Shown here: piece after piece, positions 45,256 through 57,583 of the stretch
Layout: every line of letters starts with the position of its first letter
Position numbering within the stretch: position 1 is the first letter of the stretch
DNA from: Cavia porcellus
Taxonomy: Eukaryota; Chordata; Mammalia; Rodentia; Caviidae
DNA length: 64,000 nucleotides
NCBI RefSeq assembly: GCF_034190915.1
Contig: NW_026947486.1
Location: 101,475,123-101,539,122 of the forward strand
Direction of reading: 5' to 3'
The notes under the pieces: generated by a model
What the model was told of the DNA's origin: nothing
The model's input: the letters and a program-made list of their open reading frames with translations, nothing else
The model's database searches: none
Translations under genes and position numbers: made by a program

Positions 45256-45430
45256 GTTACAAGGTCATTTGGGTCATTGAAAGAATTCACTTGCCCACGA
45301 GTAATGCTGGGGGCTCTGGCTTCTTGTGGGCTGCTGGCAGGAAAGTGCACTTTTAAGGGATGCCCAAAGTTCCTGGAAGTCACCTTTATTCTTAGCAAGA
45401 TGGGTTTTCGTAACATGTTACTTATTTCTT
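45207..45430 (-). pseudogene. Possible retropseudogene C-terminal part, parent unknown
   Basis: A 69-codon minus-strand frame (SSPQEARAPSITRGQ, then SFNDPNDLVTDVAVSPL) ends at a stop directly before the segment shared with 58.7 kb. Composition and low-complexity content look like a natural disordered C-terminus. Upstream on the minus strand the frame is broken by stops. I cannot name a parent, and chance remains possible. Confidence 0.3.
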
Positions 45431-45539
45431 CAAGACAGTCAACACAACCTCATATCTGTTAGCATGATGGACTGTCATGAAAGTCAACATAATCACAATC
45501 CTAGTTAGGGCATCTTGTCACAGTGAGAGTGGATCATGA

Positions 45540-46620
45540 AATAAGATCCATCGATATACTGTATACAAGAGCACATCCAACTGGAAAGGAAATTCATAGA
45601 CTGAAATCATAGGAGAGAAAACAATTGTTCCATGTGACAGGAGACCCCCCAAAGAAGCAAGAGTAACTAGCCCACCAACTGCAGAATGGATAAGAAAGAT
45701 ACAGTATTTTTATGAAGTGGAAACCTACCAGCTATAAAGTAGAACAATCTCAAGGCTCCTGTAGGTAAATGGACACAACTGGAGATCATGTTCATGGCTG
45801 AAACAGTTTGAACTCATATGCGTGAACCCTAGCATAAGAAACAGGAGTTAATGGGATCCAAAGGCAAAATAGTTAATGTAAGAGCAAATGGAGGAAACAC
45901 CTGGGAGGGAAAGGTGGAAACTACTGTCAATTTCTTATTGTCTTATCTTGAACTCTTGCATTGTTTACACAATTTTGTTAGCTTTCACTTTGTTTGTCTT
46001 TTGTTAGACTTTATGCTATCAGATGGTAGGGGCAGCTATTTTAAATACAAAGAGATATTTTATGGTAATCAATGGTTTCATATTACATTGCTTTGAAGTC
46101 TTCTAATGCTTTCATTCATTTGACTGGTTTTATTTTGTTTTGTTTGATTTTATTATGTGTGATGGTATGAACAGCTATTTTGAAGAAAACAAGACATGGC
46201 AGCCATTGCTGATTTACTACCATCTTGTTTTGAAGTCCTACCATGCTTTTGTTCTTATGTTTTGATTGGTTTTATCCTGTTGTGTTTTATTTGATTTTTA
46301 TTATATGAGATGGTATAAACAATTTTTTGAGGAAAATGTGGTATTATAGTAGCCATTGTGTATTTCTTGTTATTTGGTTCTGATTCCTGTAATGATTTCA
46401 TTCTTTTGAATAGTTTTATACTATTTTGTTATGTTTGATATTATTGTGTGTTAAGGTATACTCAAGTATGTTGAAGAAAAGAGACATTATGATTGCTACA
46501 GTTGATGTCAGGTTCTCTTGCAATGAAGTGCTGTGTTGCTTGCATTGTTCTGTTCTGATTTGCTTTGTTCCGTTCTCTTTAAAATTAAAAAAAGAGTAGT
46601 ACTTGCCTATAGTCACACAG
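45540..46620 (+). mobile_element. L1 3' end with tail module array, plus strand
   Basis: 45660-45980 follows the L1 ORF2 end and 3' UTR ('ctgcagaatggataagaaagatacag', 'cctaccagctataaagtagaacaatc', 'aatggacacaactggagatcatg', 'gggatccaaaggcaaaatagttaatgtaag'). It runs without break into about five copies of the tail module at 45980-46600, each with 'attttattat-tg-gatggtat-aacagctattttgaa', then 'cattatgatt/agccatt'. This is the clearest evidence that the module belongs to the L1 3' UTR. Confidence 0.82.
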
Positions 46621-48885
46621 ACAAAAAGTCAGTACATACAGAACCAATACCATAGTACCAGACACCTAAACAGCACCAACTAAATGTTGATTGCTATTAG
46701 TAGTAGAACTAGCAATAGGATATACTGCTATGGAAGTAAGCACTTTTACAAGATGTTTTGCACAGTTAGCAAGCCATATACGTTTTATATTTTGATTATA
46801 GACACAATGTGTTAAAAGCTAGTCACGAGATAAAAAAAAATTGAAGGAGGATTTGAGGAAATGTAATTCTTAAACACTGTTAACAGAAATATAAATTGTA
46901 TAACTACTCTAGGAAATGGGCAATATGCTCTCTGACTTACTATTTCCTAGTGAATTTCCTGGTCTTTTCCTTGTTTTTCCACAATTCTACCATGGCCAAG
47001 TTTTACCATGGCTCCATGACCAGCACTGAATTTCTCCTCCCTTGCTTCCCATTTTCTCCTTCACATCCCTCTTATGAGTATTTATAGAATGTTCAGAGAG
47101 TAATAATTCAAAAATGTATCTCAAGTTCTAATCATTCTCAGATTCATATACCCAAATGTTTAACCAAATGACTGAAACTGACTTTCTACTATTCTAGGTG
47201 TGCACACAATTTTCTCTCTCAGTTTTTAATTTCAAAATTGGAACCTCATTCATCATGATAGCTCAAATATATTTCAGAGCTTGTGAATTCTCTTTCCTTC
47301 ATAATGAACGTCCAATTCATCTTTCAATACATTGACTTCAAACTAAAGTATATCCACAATCAATTCAATACTTACAGTCTAAATTTTTCTAACCTCATGC
47401 AGGTCTTCATTCTCACCAGGATGACTGTGACAACTCCTAACTTGTCTTCCCAAATCCACCCTATCACATACTAACTATTCTAAACACCACAGCCAGTATA
47501 AGTAACTTGAAACATAATTAATATGCTACACATTGCTAAACTGAACTACATTTGGACCATACCAGATTCCATAAGTGTATGATAAGATTTGGACTAAAGA
47601 GGCCTCCATATGAAGTTAACTGCAACCTAGCTTGATCTACAGGCAACTTATCAACTAACTAGACAGTATACCCAGGTAACCAAGCAACAGACTCTCCGTC
47701 AATCATAGCAACTGAAACCTCAGATAATCTGAGGCTGAAAGTGGCTAAAGCATGTCCCAGTGAAGCCAAGCCTGAACTGAACCCATCAGGGAATCTTTGT
47801 ACTCTTTTCCTGATTCTTACCTTGGGGTTGCTACTTGTGTTGAACGATCATACACTTTGACGTTTATTTTATTATATTTCATTGAAAAAATGATAATATG
47901 CATTTATTTATTTACAATTCCATGTGATTTCCCAGTATTAGTAGAGCTCTGTTTCTTGTACACACCTTCTATGGCTACATTTGTTTACAGTTGGCACAGC
48001 ACAGAACACATGCAAAATGCCTCAAACACCAATGTCCCTCAATAATTTCTCTCTGGCATACTATGCCTTTAAAGCCAAAAGTACTTTTCTGCATGACAAC
48101 TATTGAGTGTTTCCCAGGTAATCTTTAGTTTACCAGAGCCACACATTCCATAGGCATTCCCCTAAACTGAGAATTATACTCATAAGGACTTGGCACACAA
48201 GACTGAGTAATTTCCTTTTTCTTCAACTTCAAGAGACCTCTCATTAACACATAGAACTACTGTCTTGAAAATACATAATGAAATGATACTTTAGATGAGA
48301 AACTTGTATTCTTTAATATTATTGCTGTATACAAATGACACTCTACCCTATATACTACTTCCTTCCTCCTTCAAATATAGATGTCACTCACATTATGAGA
48401 TCACAAACATTAAACATATTTATCTCTCAAATAGAACTGTGTGACAGAAAGCATACTTTTGGGCAAGAATGACACTGGTGGATAGCTTTATAATTTCTCC
48501 CTCGCTGTTAGCAACGTTAGTTAACTGTGCTCCATTTCTTGCTGTGTAGGATAATCACAACGTTCAAGTGGTGTTTGTTTAAATGATCATCAATCACAGC
48601 CAGGAGCTCAATCCTGGGGCTCAGCAGCAGCACCCACATACACAGGCAGATGTGGTGATACTGATGAGTTGCAAACAATTCAGTGTTTTGTTTTACCTTT
48701 AGAGATGCAATTTATATCAAATTATTATGAATTTATACCAAATCTACTTACAGTTGAAAAACTATTATGTGAAATGCATTACTATATTATTAGAAAATAC
48801 CATTTTCTATAAACTCATTGAAATTTTTCTTGGGCATTTATGAGGCCCATTTTTAGCATTATGCCAAAAGTTAGCAGGCAGATTT
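46621..48885. other. Intergenic DNA, no gene recognised
   Basis: A+T-rich. The stretch 48.43-48.70 kb is a little G+C-richer and has a minus-strand protein-like run (SPRIELLAVIDDHLNKHHLN) that I cannot assign. No repeats were identified with confidence. Confidence 0.45.
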
Positions 48886-49030
48886 GTTTTTGAGACAAGG
48901 TCTCATTACGTAGTAGAGGCTGACCTTGGACTCACACAATAGCCCAGCATGGCTTCAGAATCTCAGAGATCCTCCTGCCTCAGCCTTCCAACTGCTGAGA
49001 TGGCCGTTAGTTTCACCATGCCTGACTAGA
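48885..49030 (-). mobile_element. B1 SINE, minus strand, diverged
   Basis: 'tttttgagacaaggtctcattacgtagtagaggctgaccttggactcac...ctcctgcctcagccttccaactgctgagatggccgttagtttcaccatgcctgac' is a reverse B1 with substantial divergence. Confidence 0.88.
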
Positions 49031-49499
49031 AAAGACATTATTACGTCCCAAATAAAAGCCAATTTTTGAGTGAAATTAACAGAAGTCTATAGAAATACTG
49101 ACCCATCTAATCTAACCCTCAAAAATTAAAACTAAAGAAGCCAGATTAGCTACATATAATAAGAATCATTCAGTTTCAGAAATACTGAAAGAGTACGAGT
49201 CATCTGATCTAAAACAATGATACAAGAAGTAACTGAAACAGTCACATTTTTATACAACTAAGCCCAGCTCTCTTTTCCATCAAGGCGATAAAAAAAACTG
49301 GGAAAATTGCTTATAGATCTTGCATAGATTTAAATAAACATTTTTTCTATTTCTTCTGAGAAACTAGAATGTTTCTTATCTTAAAATCATAAATATTCAT
49401 GACGCTCAAAGTATCTTTTGTGGCCATTTATTTGCATGTTTTAGTCTAGATTGTGTCATAGGTACTGTTTAAGCAAGACACATTTAATGCTCAGTTCTG

Positions 49500-50720
49500 A
49501 ATAAAATGTTATTGCTGGTATTTGCCCAGGGTTATTCCAGTACCGTCATTACTACCAGGGGAACCAAAGAAGGAGAAAATGAACTTGCTGACAGCAGGCT
49601 TCTCACGCATGACTTTCCTCAGCCGTTTTGTGCTGGGAATCAGGACCTTGGAGTGTCGCACAGCTAGGCAGCATTGGTTGGGCGGGATCTCTACACGTTC
49701 TTTGAACATGGCTCTGAGTGTGTTAGCAGTTTTGTCACAACTAAATCCAGTATCGCTTTTTCCCTCGGTCTCCTTTTCTCAAACTCAATGAGCTCTAAAT
49801 TTACTTGATAATGCTTGAGAGATCCACATAAGGCAAACTCCGCTGTGGCCATTCTTCTAGTAACTGTGAAGCTGTGAGAACCCCCAGATAAAGGGACGGT
49901 TCTTTGACAACTTCTAACTGCTTCCATGGTAACTGGCCTATTCGGGCTCTCCTCTTCTGCCGTTTTTGATCATTTATATTTGCAGGATCCCATCTCAGGT
50001 GCCTCTGTACCCCCAGTGGCTCTTGGCCTGCTGGAAGCTGTGGAGGCCGCACTCCTCCTTCCTTCCGGCAGGTGGCGCTTCAGGATCCATGAGCTCTACG
50101 GAGTTTAGGGGTGACAGTGAGGTGGAGACAAAGGTTCACTGCTTCACCTTCTGACAACCGCCAGACTGACAGCACCTGCCATCAGTGCGAACTGGATTAA
50201 AGAAAGTGCTTTTCAGAGAACTTTTTTTTGGTTTCCAAAATTCACAGCAATTGCTGTCTCTAACATTCTGCTTCTGCCTCGTTTTCTTCCTCGTTTTCTG
50301 GAATGCTAAGTGAGTCTCTTTCTAGAAGTGCCCAGAGCGTGTCGACATGATTATCAGTGATCCCTTCAGCTCAGATTGCATCCAAGGTGCTTTTGTTCAT
50401 GCTGTGGAGACAGACACTGATTCGCGAGCTGTGCTTCATCAGATAATGCAGTCTGAGTAAGCAGCATCAAGGCATTATCTGCTCCAAGATGTTTGGTGCA
50501 AAATCCACACAATGTGCCTCTGAGGCTGGGACAGCGTATTTCTTAACAGCATAGGCAGTAGTCCTAACTGCTTCTGGACCAACTTGACCTTCATCTGAAT
50601 ACAGAAAGCTCAGCTCTATCTTGGACAACGTGATGGCCACGGCTCGCTTGAACACGTTGTGAAAGACTGTGCTGCAGCCACCAGCAGGGACCCGCGTGCA
50701 GGGACCACTCGAGCGAGCCC
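49500..50720 (-). pseudogene. Probable processed pseudogene, parent not identified
   Basis: A 1.2-kb stretch of higher G+C in A+T-rich flanks. The minus strand gives consecutive protein-like segments in changing frames, read 5' to 3': KRAVAITLSKIELSFLYSDE and [18 protein letters not shown] (about 50.65-50.47 kb), [19 protein letters not shown] and LWALLERDSLSIPENEEE (about 50.43-50.28 kb), RWDPANINDQKRQKRRARIG with KQLEVVKEPSLYLGVLTASQ (about 49.99-49.86 kb), VNLELIEFEKRRPREKAILD (about 49.77 kb) and VRHSKVLIPSTKRLRKVMRE (about 49.66 kb). No introns or splice signals separate them, while stops and frameshifts do. This fits a decayed retrocopy. I do not recognise the protein. Confidence 0.55.
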
Positions 50721-51039
50721 TGCCACCCTGTCCAGCGTGAAGCTCAGGTGGCTCAGCAGCTGCCAGCTGAGAAGGGCATGCTCTCGCTCTCCTTCAGTAA
50801 AGCCACATCAAGGTGGCCTGCCACTTGCACAGTGACTTCCACTGCCAGGAGGGGGCAGCAGCAACACAGGCGGGCTGGCTCAGGCTCCCTAGTTGCACAG
50901 CAGCCTCCTACCCTGCTGTGGTGCCTGAGAGAAGAGGCTCTCATACTGCTGCCAGGCTGTAGCCCAGGGCGACCCCTCCTGAGGGCCCACTGTCCACAGC
51001 GCTGGCTGCAGAGGCGCCCCTCCCAGGTTTATTTTTGTT

Positions 51040-51215
51040 TATGTTTTATTTATCTAGTCCTGCCTTTTTGAGACAGGGTCTCGCTATAGGGTTCTTACTG
51101 AGCTTGAACTCACTTTGTAGCCCAGGCTGAGCTCAGCTTGGAACTCACGACGGTTCTCCTGCCTCAGCCTCCTGAGTGCTGGAATTACGTGAGTGCGCCA
51201 CCATGCCAGGCTCCC
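51040..51215 (-). mobile_element. B1 SINE, minus strand
   Basis: 'gcctttttgagacagggtctcgctatagggttcttactgagcttgaactcactttgtagcccaggctgagctcagcttggaac...cctcagcctcctgagtgctggaattacgtgagtgcgccaccatgccaggct' is a full reverse B1 with its internal duplication visible. Confidence 0.95.
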
Positions 51216-54200
51216 CCATTTTAAAAAATGTGTCCAAATCTTTCTTTGCATGGCCACCAGATTTAACACAGATAGGATTAGATTCAAACATAAAAGCTAT
51301 CGTATTTTGTCACATCAGTGATTAAGGATCAAAAAGGGGAAATGGTAAAAATAACATAAATTGAAACAAGTCAACACACATACACATAAAAACCAAGATG
51401 AAGATCAAAACCTTGGCTTTAAGAAGTTTACTAGGTTCAGTTAGAGGAAGATGTTTTGACCTGGGCTCTGGAAGGGGAGAAAGATTTCATGTGATAAATG
51501 GATCGGGAGGCTGTAGAAGGGGAAGGACAGGAGAAAAAGCACAGGATAAGGGCAAAGACAGTACAAAGGAACAGCCAGGAAAATCTAAGACTCCATGTAA
51601 ACTTGACAAGCTAACTGGGGCAGGGGACTCATGTACACGACTTTCAACTCTCTTTTATCAAAAATAATGAGGGCAAAAAAATAAGGAGGCCACAGGCAGT
51701 GCATGCGACGGTGCGCACCAACCACAAGGCTCATTCTCAGTGCGGCTGCATCACAAAAATAAATAAATCATGAGGCCTTCAAGTATTTTTAGCTGCAATT
51801 ATAGTTATTTTATTTTATATTTTGTGTTTTTAGTTACACAAATGACACGTGCACTATGCAAAATGGGAAAAGAATTGAGAAAACCAGACCACAATCACAC
51901 AATCTGTTAATTCACACTCTGCCTCCATCTAACCGCTGCCTACGTTCTGATACTTAACCCTGTTACAGGTGTTCTCACTGTGCTTAAATAAGTATCTGTC
52001 TGGCATTTTAAAGGAAATTTCATATGAAACATATTAAAAATTTCATATGATACATTTTAAAGGAAATTTCATATGATACATATTCTGCTTTTAACATCAA
52101 ATACACAATTGTCTGCCAACAGACTGCTAAACCGTGCTTTAGAAGGAAAGTATAGCACCAAACTGAACGAACTGCCTTCACTTACTCACTTAGTTCCGTG
52201 GATGTGCATTTTTCCCCTTGTATCCTAGCACACTGACATCTTTTCCAATTCCTTTCTGTGGGATAAAGTCCTAGCAGGTGAACTATTTGCTCAAAGACTT
52301 CTATCCTCCCGGTGTTGACAAGGGGCAACTGCTCTTATTCCAGGATCAGCAGAGACTGGGCATGTCCGGGATGGTATAGTGACCACGTGCTAAGAGGTGT
52401 CTGATGAAAACTTGACTCACAGAGGTGTAAATTCATCTTGAGGTTTCCTTCTTGAGTACTGAAGTTCACAGCCTATTTCCATTCCTCCCTCTATGCCTTC
52501 AAGCCCTAAGAACCAAGCTCACGGGCCTTTCCCCAGATTCACTCTCACTGAGGAAAGCACCCGCAGGCTTGTGTCTGGCTGTGCCCCTCTGCTTCTCTCA
52601 GCATCCCAGCTGTGGATCCATCACATCTCCCCGCCTCCCCACACTCACCGCAGCCGTCTGGCATGGTAAAACCTCTTCTAAGGTGTGAACCAAGCGCTCC
52701 ACTTCCCTCTTCTCATTCTTACTCTTTCAAATACTATCAATTCTTCAACTTCAATCATTTTGGTTTCCACAACTAGCGAGACCACCAACCAGGAAGGGCC
52801 AGGCATCTAGGAGATCTCTTCCTTTCCTGTGAAAAAACAAACAAAAAAACCTCCACAAGTTCAGCAATCTACTCATCATGAGGGACAGAAGCCTTGTGTG
52901 GCCCTTCAGTGCCAACCCAAAGTCTGAGTCTAGTTCCTTAACTATCATGCATTGCCGCAACACAACACTATCTGTACTTCAGAACTAAAGCATCAAAATT
53001 TTTGTCTTTATTGTCACAAGCATTCTATGTTCACTGATGGATAATTTACAAACATAAGCAAAGAAGGCTTTACTTCCTACCGTTTTGAGAAAATGAAGGC
53101 CTTAGGACAGCAGCTCCTGTATCAACCTCAGAACACCTCAAAGCCGAGTGTGTCTCCACTCCCTGCTGTGACAATGCAGAAACCCCCAAGCACTGAGCAG
53201 AGGCGCCCCTCTGTGCATGTGTCCCTATCCCACTCTCCGTGGGGATGTCCTGTCTCCCCTGTTCTACTTTTCCCCCTGCACCAACAGTTTCCCTTTCTAA
53301 GAAATCAGCACCCCAGCGTATTCCAGAGTCTCCTGTTTTTAAATCAATAAGTATTTAAAGCTTCCGTTGATGTCATTTCCCACTCAGTCTAACTTTTTGC
53401 CCTTCCACCCAGCAAAAGGTATTGCAATAATGACTTATACAAGAAGATACAGACTGAAAATCAACTGTGACCTTCCCCGAAAAATACTTTCTGCATCCTA
53501 ATTTGGGACGCTTGTGTCCAAGGGGAGTAGGTAGAAGAGGAACTGAGACTTCAAGAGAATGACACACGAGAGAAAGAGAAGAAAAGAAAGCGCAAAACTC
53601 GGCTTGCACTACCTGCCAACTAAGGGAAAGGGGAAGCTAAAAGGAAGAGCAATCTTGCGGCCAGGATCCAGTCTTGCTTCTGCACTGGGCTAGAGATTTT
53701 CCCCATCTCAAGTTGAAACACATCAAGATACACAAGCAGAACTGGAAAGAAATACCCAGCCAAATCAATGACACTCGAAAAGAAACTTGTTTAACCTCAC
53801 AGACATGAGTTTCCTCTCCTGAACAAAACACCCCAAAGTGAAAGGAAACAGTCATTAACAGTGAACAGACACCAGGCACCTGGCTTAGGAAGCCTCTTCA
53901 TCTCTGTGGGTCTTAATTCCATTTTCCCTCTGAGGGAAACCCTCCTCGGTGGAAATGCAGTCCACATCTCCAGGTAACACGAGGTGAGACCCATGGGAGC
54001 ATCCCCAGTACCCTATAAACCAGAGTTAATATAATAAAGGCTCTGAAAAATTAAAAATGTCAATGCAAGAATATTTTATAAAAGTCAAAACGATTTACAT
54101 GCCTACATTAAGTTTATATCAGGTAATGCTTAATTTAAACAATTAAAATGAAATATTTCATAGGACCCAGATGCTTTTAATGTAATATAACAAGAATCAG

Positions 54201-54440
54201 GACATAGTACAAAAATCTATCACCAGGTGAAGAGCAAAGAAAATGAAAACTTCAGTAACAAATGCAATCTGACAGAAAATTTCATCAAACTAAAAGTACA
54301 AAAATAGAAAAATCTAAATACATGTGGTTACAAAACAACTGATTTCTAAATAATCCACAGTGCAAAGATTGTCTCAAAGCAACAGTTAAAATAGAGTTCA
54401 GTGAAATCAAAGTGCAAGACTCATGTTAGCCACTGATGAT
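51216..54440. other. Intergenic DNA, no gene recognised
   Basis: Mixed composition with several 60-89 codon frames that lack domains. At 52006-52085 a short tandem duplication (period about 47) repeats 'aaatttcatatga-acat'. About 52.2-52.3 kb has an old-repeat feel ('gggataaagtcctagcaggtgaactatttgctcaaag') but I cannot name the family. Confidence 0.45.
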
Positions 54441-54660
54441 TTTCTGTCACTCTGTTTCGAAGGTCAATATTGCTTTTATTCTGGGCTTTGATTGGTGTAC
54501 ATCTTTTCTCAATTATTTCATTTCAATATATATGAAGGTATTGACAGCTATTTTGATGAAAGCAGGAAACATTATGGTAGTCATTATTGATCTCCTCTTA
54601 TCTTCAAACTGATATGTATTACTTGAATGTAATTTCTGGCAAAATCTCAACAAAGTTTAT
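54440..54660 (+). repeat. L1-associated tail module, plus strand
   Basis: 'tttgattggtgtacatc...atatatgaaggtattgacagctattttgatgaaagcaggaaacattatggtagtcattattgatctcctcttatcttcaaactgatatg' is one clear copy of the module seen at 46.0-46.6 kb. It lies here without an obvious adjoining L1 body on its left. Confidence 0.7.
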
Positions 54661-54869
54661 TTTAGACACAGATAAGCACAGTTGGAAATTTATGTAGAAA
54701 GGCACAGGCCCTACGATAGCTAACAAGATCCTGATAAAGGAGAATGCAGTGTGGAGGAGAAACACTCTGCCCAACAGATACTAAGGCCTAACTCACAACC
54801 ACAACAATCAAGAGAGTGCAGCATTCACAGGGGGAGACTCACAGTTCAATAGACTAGTTTAGAAATATG

Positions 54870-54968
54870 AGGCCCTTGGGGCTAGGGATTTAGCTCAGTG
54901 GCCCTGCACCTATCTGGCAACTGGGAGGCCCTGTGCTCCATTCCCAGTATCAAAAGCCAAAAAATACT
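54870..54968 (+). mobile_element. ID SINE, plus strand
   Basis: 'cttggggctagggatttagctcagtggccctgcacctatctggcaactgggaggccctgtgctccattcccagtatcaaaagccaaaaaat' is an ID element with A/B boxes recognisable and a short A-rich tail. It is inserted in an L1 fragment. Confidence 0.9.
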
Positions 54969-56374
54969 ATTCCCAACGTATCCTTGACAAAATCTACAAA
55001 AGCAATTCAGTGGACTAATTCAAAAAATGACAAATGACATTAAAGCAACTGGAGTTGCACATGCAAAAAGTGTCGCAACCTGAACTTCATACTTTCCATA
55101 AAATTAACTCAAAATGGATCATGGACTTGAACGCCAAACATAAAATTATAAAAGTTTTAGAAGAGAACTATAGGGATGAATGGCAAAGCTATTCAGAGTT
55201 CTAGACTTGACACCAAAATAACGATGTGTAACAGTCAAAAATTCATTCTCATCAAAATGATAACATTACTGCATGGAAATCCAGGGAAAAATAATAAAGA
55301 CAATAAACTGGCTTAAGAAACTGACAGCAAACCATAAAACTGACCGAGGACTCTAGAATACCAGGAATACTTAAACTCAGTAGTTAAAAAATCCAGTTAA
55401 AATATGGGCAAAAGATATTTCACCAAGGAGGACACAGAGATGGCAAATAAACACAGGAAAAGATATGAAACATCTCTAGGATTTCAGCAAATGAAAATCA
55501 AAACCATGATGTGATATTACTACACACATGTAAGAATGGGTAAAAGTATAAAAACTACTGACACTGAACACTGGCAACGTTTCAAAAAACACTGAATTGA
55601 TCAAACATTTTCAAAGGGAATGTAAAACGGTACAGCCATATGGAAAATAGTCTGACAGTTTCCTATAAATTAAACATGTAATTAGGATATGAGCCAGCAA
55701 TTGTACCCTTGAAATATCTATCCCAGAGAAATGAAACCTGTACAGAAAAACCTTCCCATGAATGTTTTAGCAGCTGTGTTCAAATAGCCGAAAGGTGGAG
55801 GCAGCAAAGAAGTTTTCTGGTGGGCAAATGTGTGAACAGTGCCAGGGATGCTGAGTACAGCGATGAGAAAGAAATGTGGTATTGAGGCATGCAGCACCGT
55901 ACGCGAACATACAGGGAAGTACATGACATTTGCGAACACTAATCCAAAACAGCTACATATTTTGAAATTCCCTTCACGTAAAACTTTTCAAATAGCAAAA
56001 TTTTTGAAATTTAAAAGAAATTAATTGGGTGGGAGAGAGAAGGAGGTGTGTTAATAAAAAGGCAATAGAGGGGTGCATACAGCAATGGAACTGTCCAGTA
56101 TTTTTACTGCAATGGTGAATGCACACATCTGCACATGAAACAAAACCATATAGAACTCACATACGTACAGAAACACATAGACAATTACTTCAAAGAAAAC
56201 TGGAGAATTATGAATGCAATCAGTAGGTTATATCAGTATCAGTATCTGGTTATAACACAGGACTTTTGAAAAGTTAGTGGGAAACTGGGTGACGAGTACA
56301 TGGAGTCTCCACATACTACATATTTTCACTCATTTCTTTGGAGAGAGGGCTTTGATATGCAGTTCAGGTATATC

Positions 56375-56480
56375 AACTTCAACTCCCTTTGTAGCCCAAG
56401 TGGGCCTCCAACTTGTAGAAATGTTCCTTCCTCGGCTTTCCAAGTGCTGGGGATGCACAGCCATTCCCAGCCAGTATATT
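56375..56480 (-). mobile_element. Partial B1 SINE, minus strand
   Basis: 'caactccctttgtagcccaagtgggcctccaacttgtagaaatgttccttcctcggctttccaagtgctggggatgcacagccattcccagcc' is a reverse B1 lacking the region next to its tail. It is inserted in the L1 3' end. Confidence 0.8.
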
Positions 56481-56530
56481 ACATTTTAAATCTCCACGGC
56501 AATCTAAAATTGTCTCAATAAAACACACAA

Positions 56531-57454
56531 TTAAACTTACAAGAACAGATAGAAAAACCCTGTCTGAAAAAAATGAAACAAATTAAAATAGGAATACAAA
56601 CTTAAAATGTTAAAGAAAAGATTCCTCTTAAACAACATTTCTCCTTTTCTCATGTATATATTTACCTAAGGGAAATCTCTAAGACTGCCCTTGAATTCTT
56701 GGAGTCTGAATTTATGGTATTTCTCCTCCTCCCAATAGATCACTTTTCCCTTAAAGTACATCAATAATGCTCTGAGAATCAAATTTTGAAGGCATGAACT
56801 GCTCTCCTAATTCCACATTATTTTCAGGAAGAATAAGTGACTCTTCCACACTTTTGAAATTTCCAAACCTTGGCGTGTGCAAAATCTTGGTGCAGTCATG
56901 TCTTTATGCTCCACTGTGGATGTGGGTGCATTTGCAGTGAGGAAGCTAAGGAGTAAGCCTACAGAAGTCAGGCGTAAATGATGTGAGGATTGGCAATCTA
57001 GAGTTCTGGAAGACAGCCTTGGTTACAAATGAGGGTGCTTAGACTAGGACAGTTAAAGTGAAAGACGGTTAGATTCGGGAAGGAGTGTGCAGACAGCATG
57101 AAGAAGATCTGATAGAGCAGCTGTGGAGCACAACAGAGAGACTGTAGTACAGGGTGACTAAGGTTTCTCGCCTGAGGGTTGAATCAATGGTGGTACCCTG
57201 TACTGACACGGGAAAGACAAGGCAAAGCAGGTTTGCAGGGTCAGAGCCAGTTCACTACACAACTAAATAATGCTATATAGAACAATGAAGTATCACACAT
57301 GAATTTATCAAAAATTACCTGGGTACACCTTTCCTTTCCACCACATTATCACATTAAGAACAACCAGCAGCTGGAACGGAGGGCTAGAATTTCCATAACC
57401 TGAGAACACAATGTATTCTTAAACTTCTACACAAAGAGAAATAAAAATCACCAC
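56531..57454. other. Intergenic DNA, no gene recognised
   Basis: No coding or repeat signature recognised. It was specifically inspected on the minus strand for C2H2 zinc-finger motifs that could belong to the KRAB relic on its right, and none was found. Confidence 0.5.
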
Positions 57455-57583
57455 TTAGGAAGCACACATATCCTGCATGACATCATAGTAGAGAGTCTTC
57501 TGTTTAGGGTCCAAAAGCTGCAATTCTTCTTGAGAAAAGTACAGGACCATATCTCTATCAACAGACTCCAAAGCAGGGTATGG
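57455..57583 (-). pseudogene. KRAB A-box relic, ZNF75-family-like
   Basis: The minus-strand frame reads PYPALESVDRD then MVLYFSQEELQLLDPKQK, TLYYDVMQD, MCAS and a stop. This is a KRAB A box (consensus: V-x-YFSQEEW-x-LLDP-x-Q, LY-x-DVM). KRAB A recruits TRIM28/KAP1 for transcriptional repression. The closest family I recall is ZNF75A/ZNF75D, whose box also begins MV-YFSQEE-LLDP-Q. The key Trp of EEW is Leu here, the usual E-N-Y after DVM is lost, and a stop follows. No SCAN exon, KRAB B box or zinc-finger exon was found on this strand nearby. It is most likely a dead exon or retrocopy fragment. An intact exon of a real gene is unlikely. Confidence 0.72.

Larger units (their letters stand above)
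54670..56530 (+). mobile_element. L1 ORF2 3' part and 3' UTR, plus strand, with ID and B1 insertions
   Basis: From 'aatctcaacaaagtttattttagac'-type text through 'aaaatggatcatggacttgaacgccaaac', 'caccaaggaggacacagagatggcaaataaac', 'gggaatgtaaaacggtacagcc' and 'tatcccagagaaatgaaacctg' to an L1M-type terminus ('gaaactgggtgacgagtacatgg', later 'aattgtctcaataaaa'). Non-coding, many stops. Confidence 0.82.

Noticed and set aside
50748..51071. 107-codon plus-strand frame
   Set aside because: Opposite strand of the retropseudogene-like region and leading into a B1; composition-driven and without a domain.
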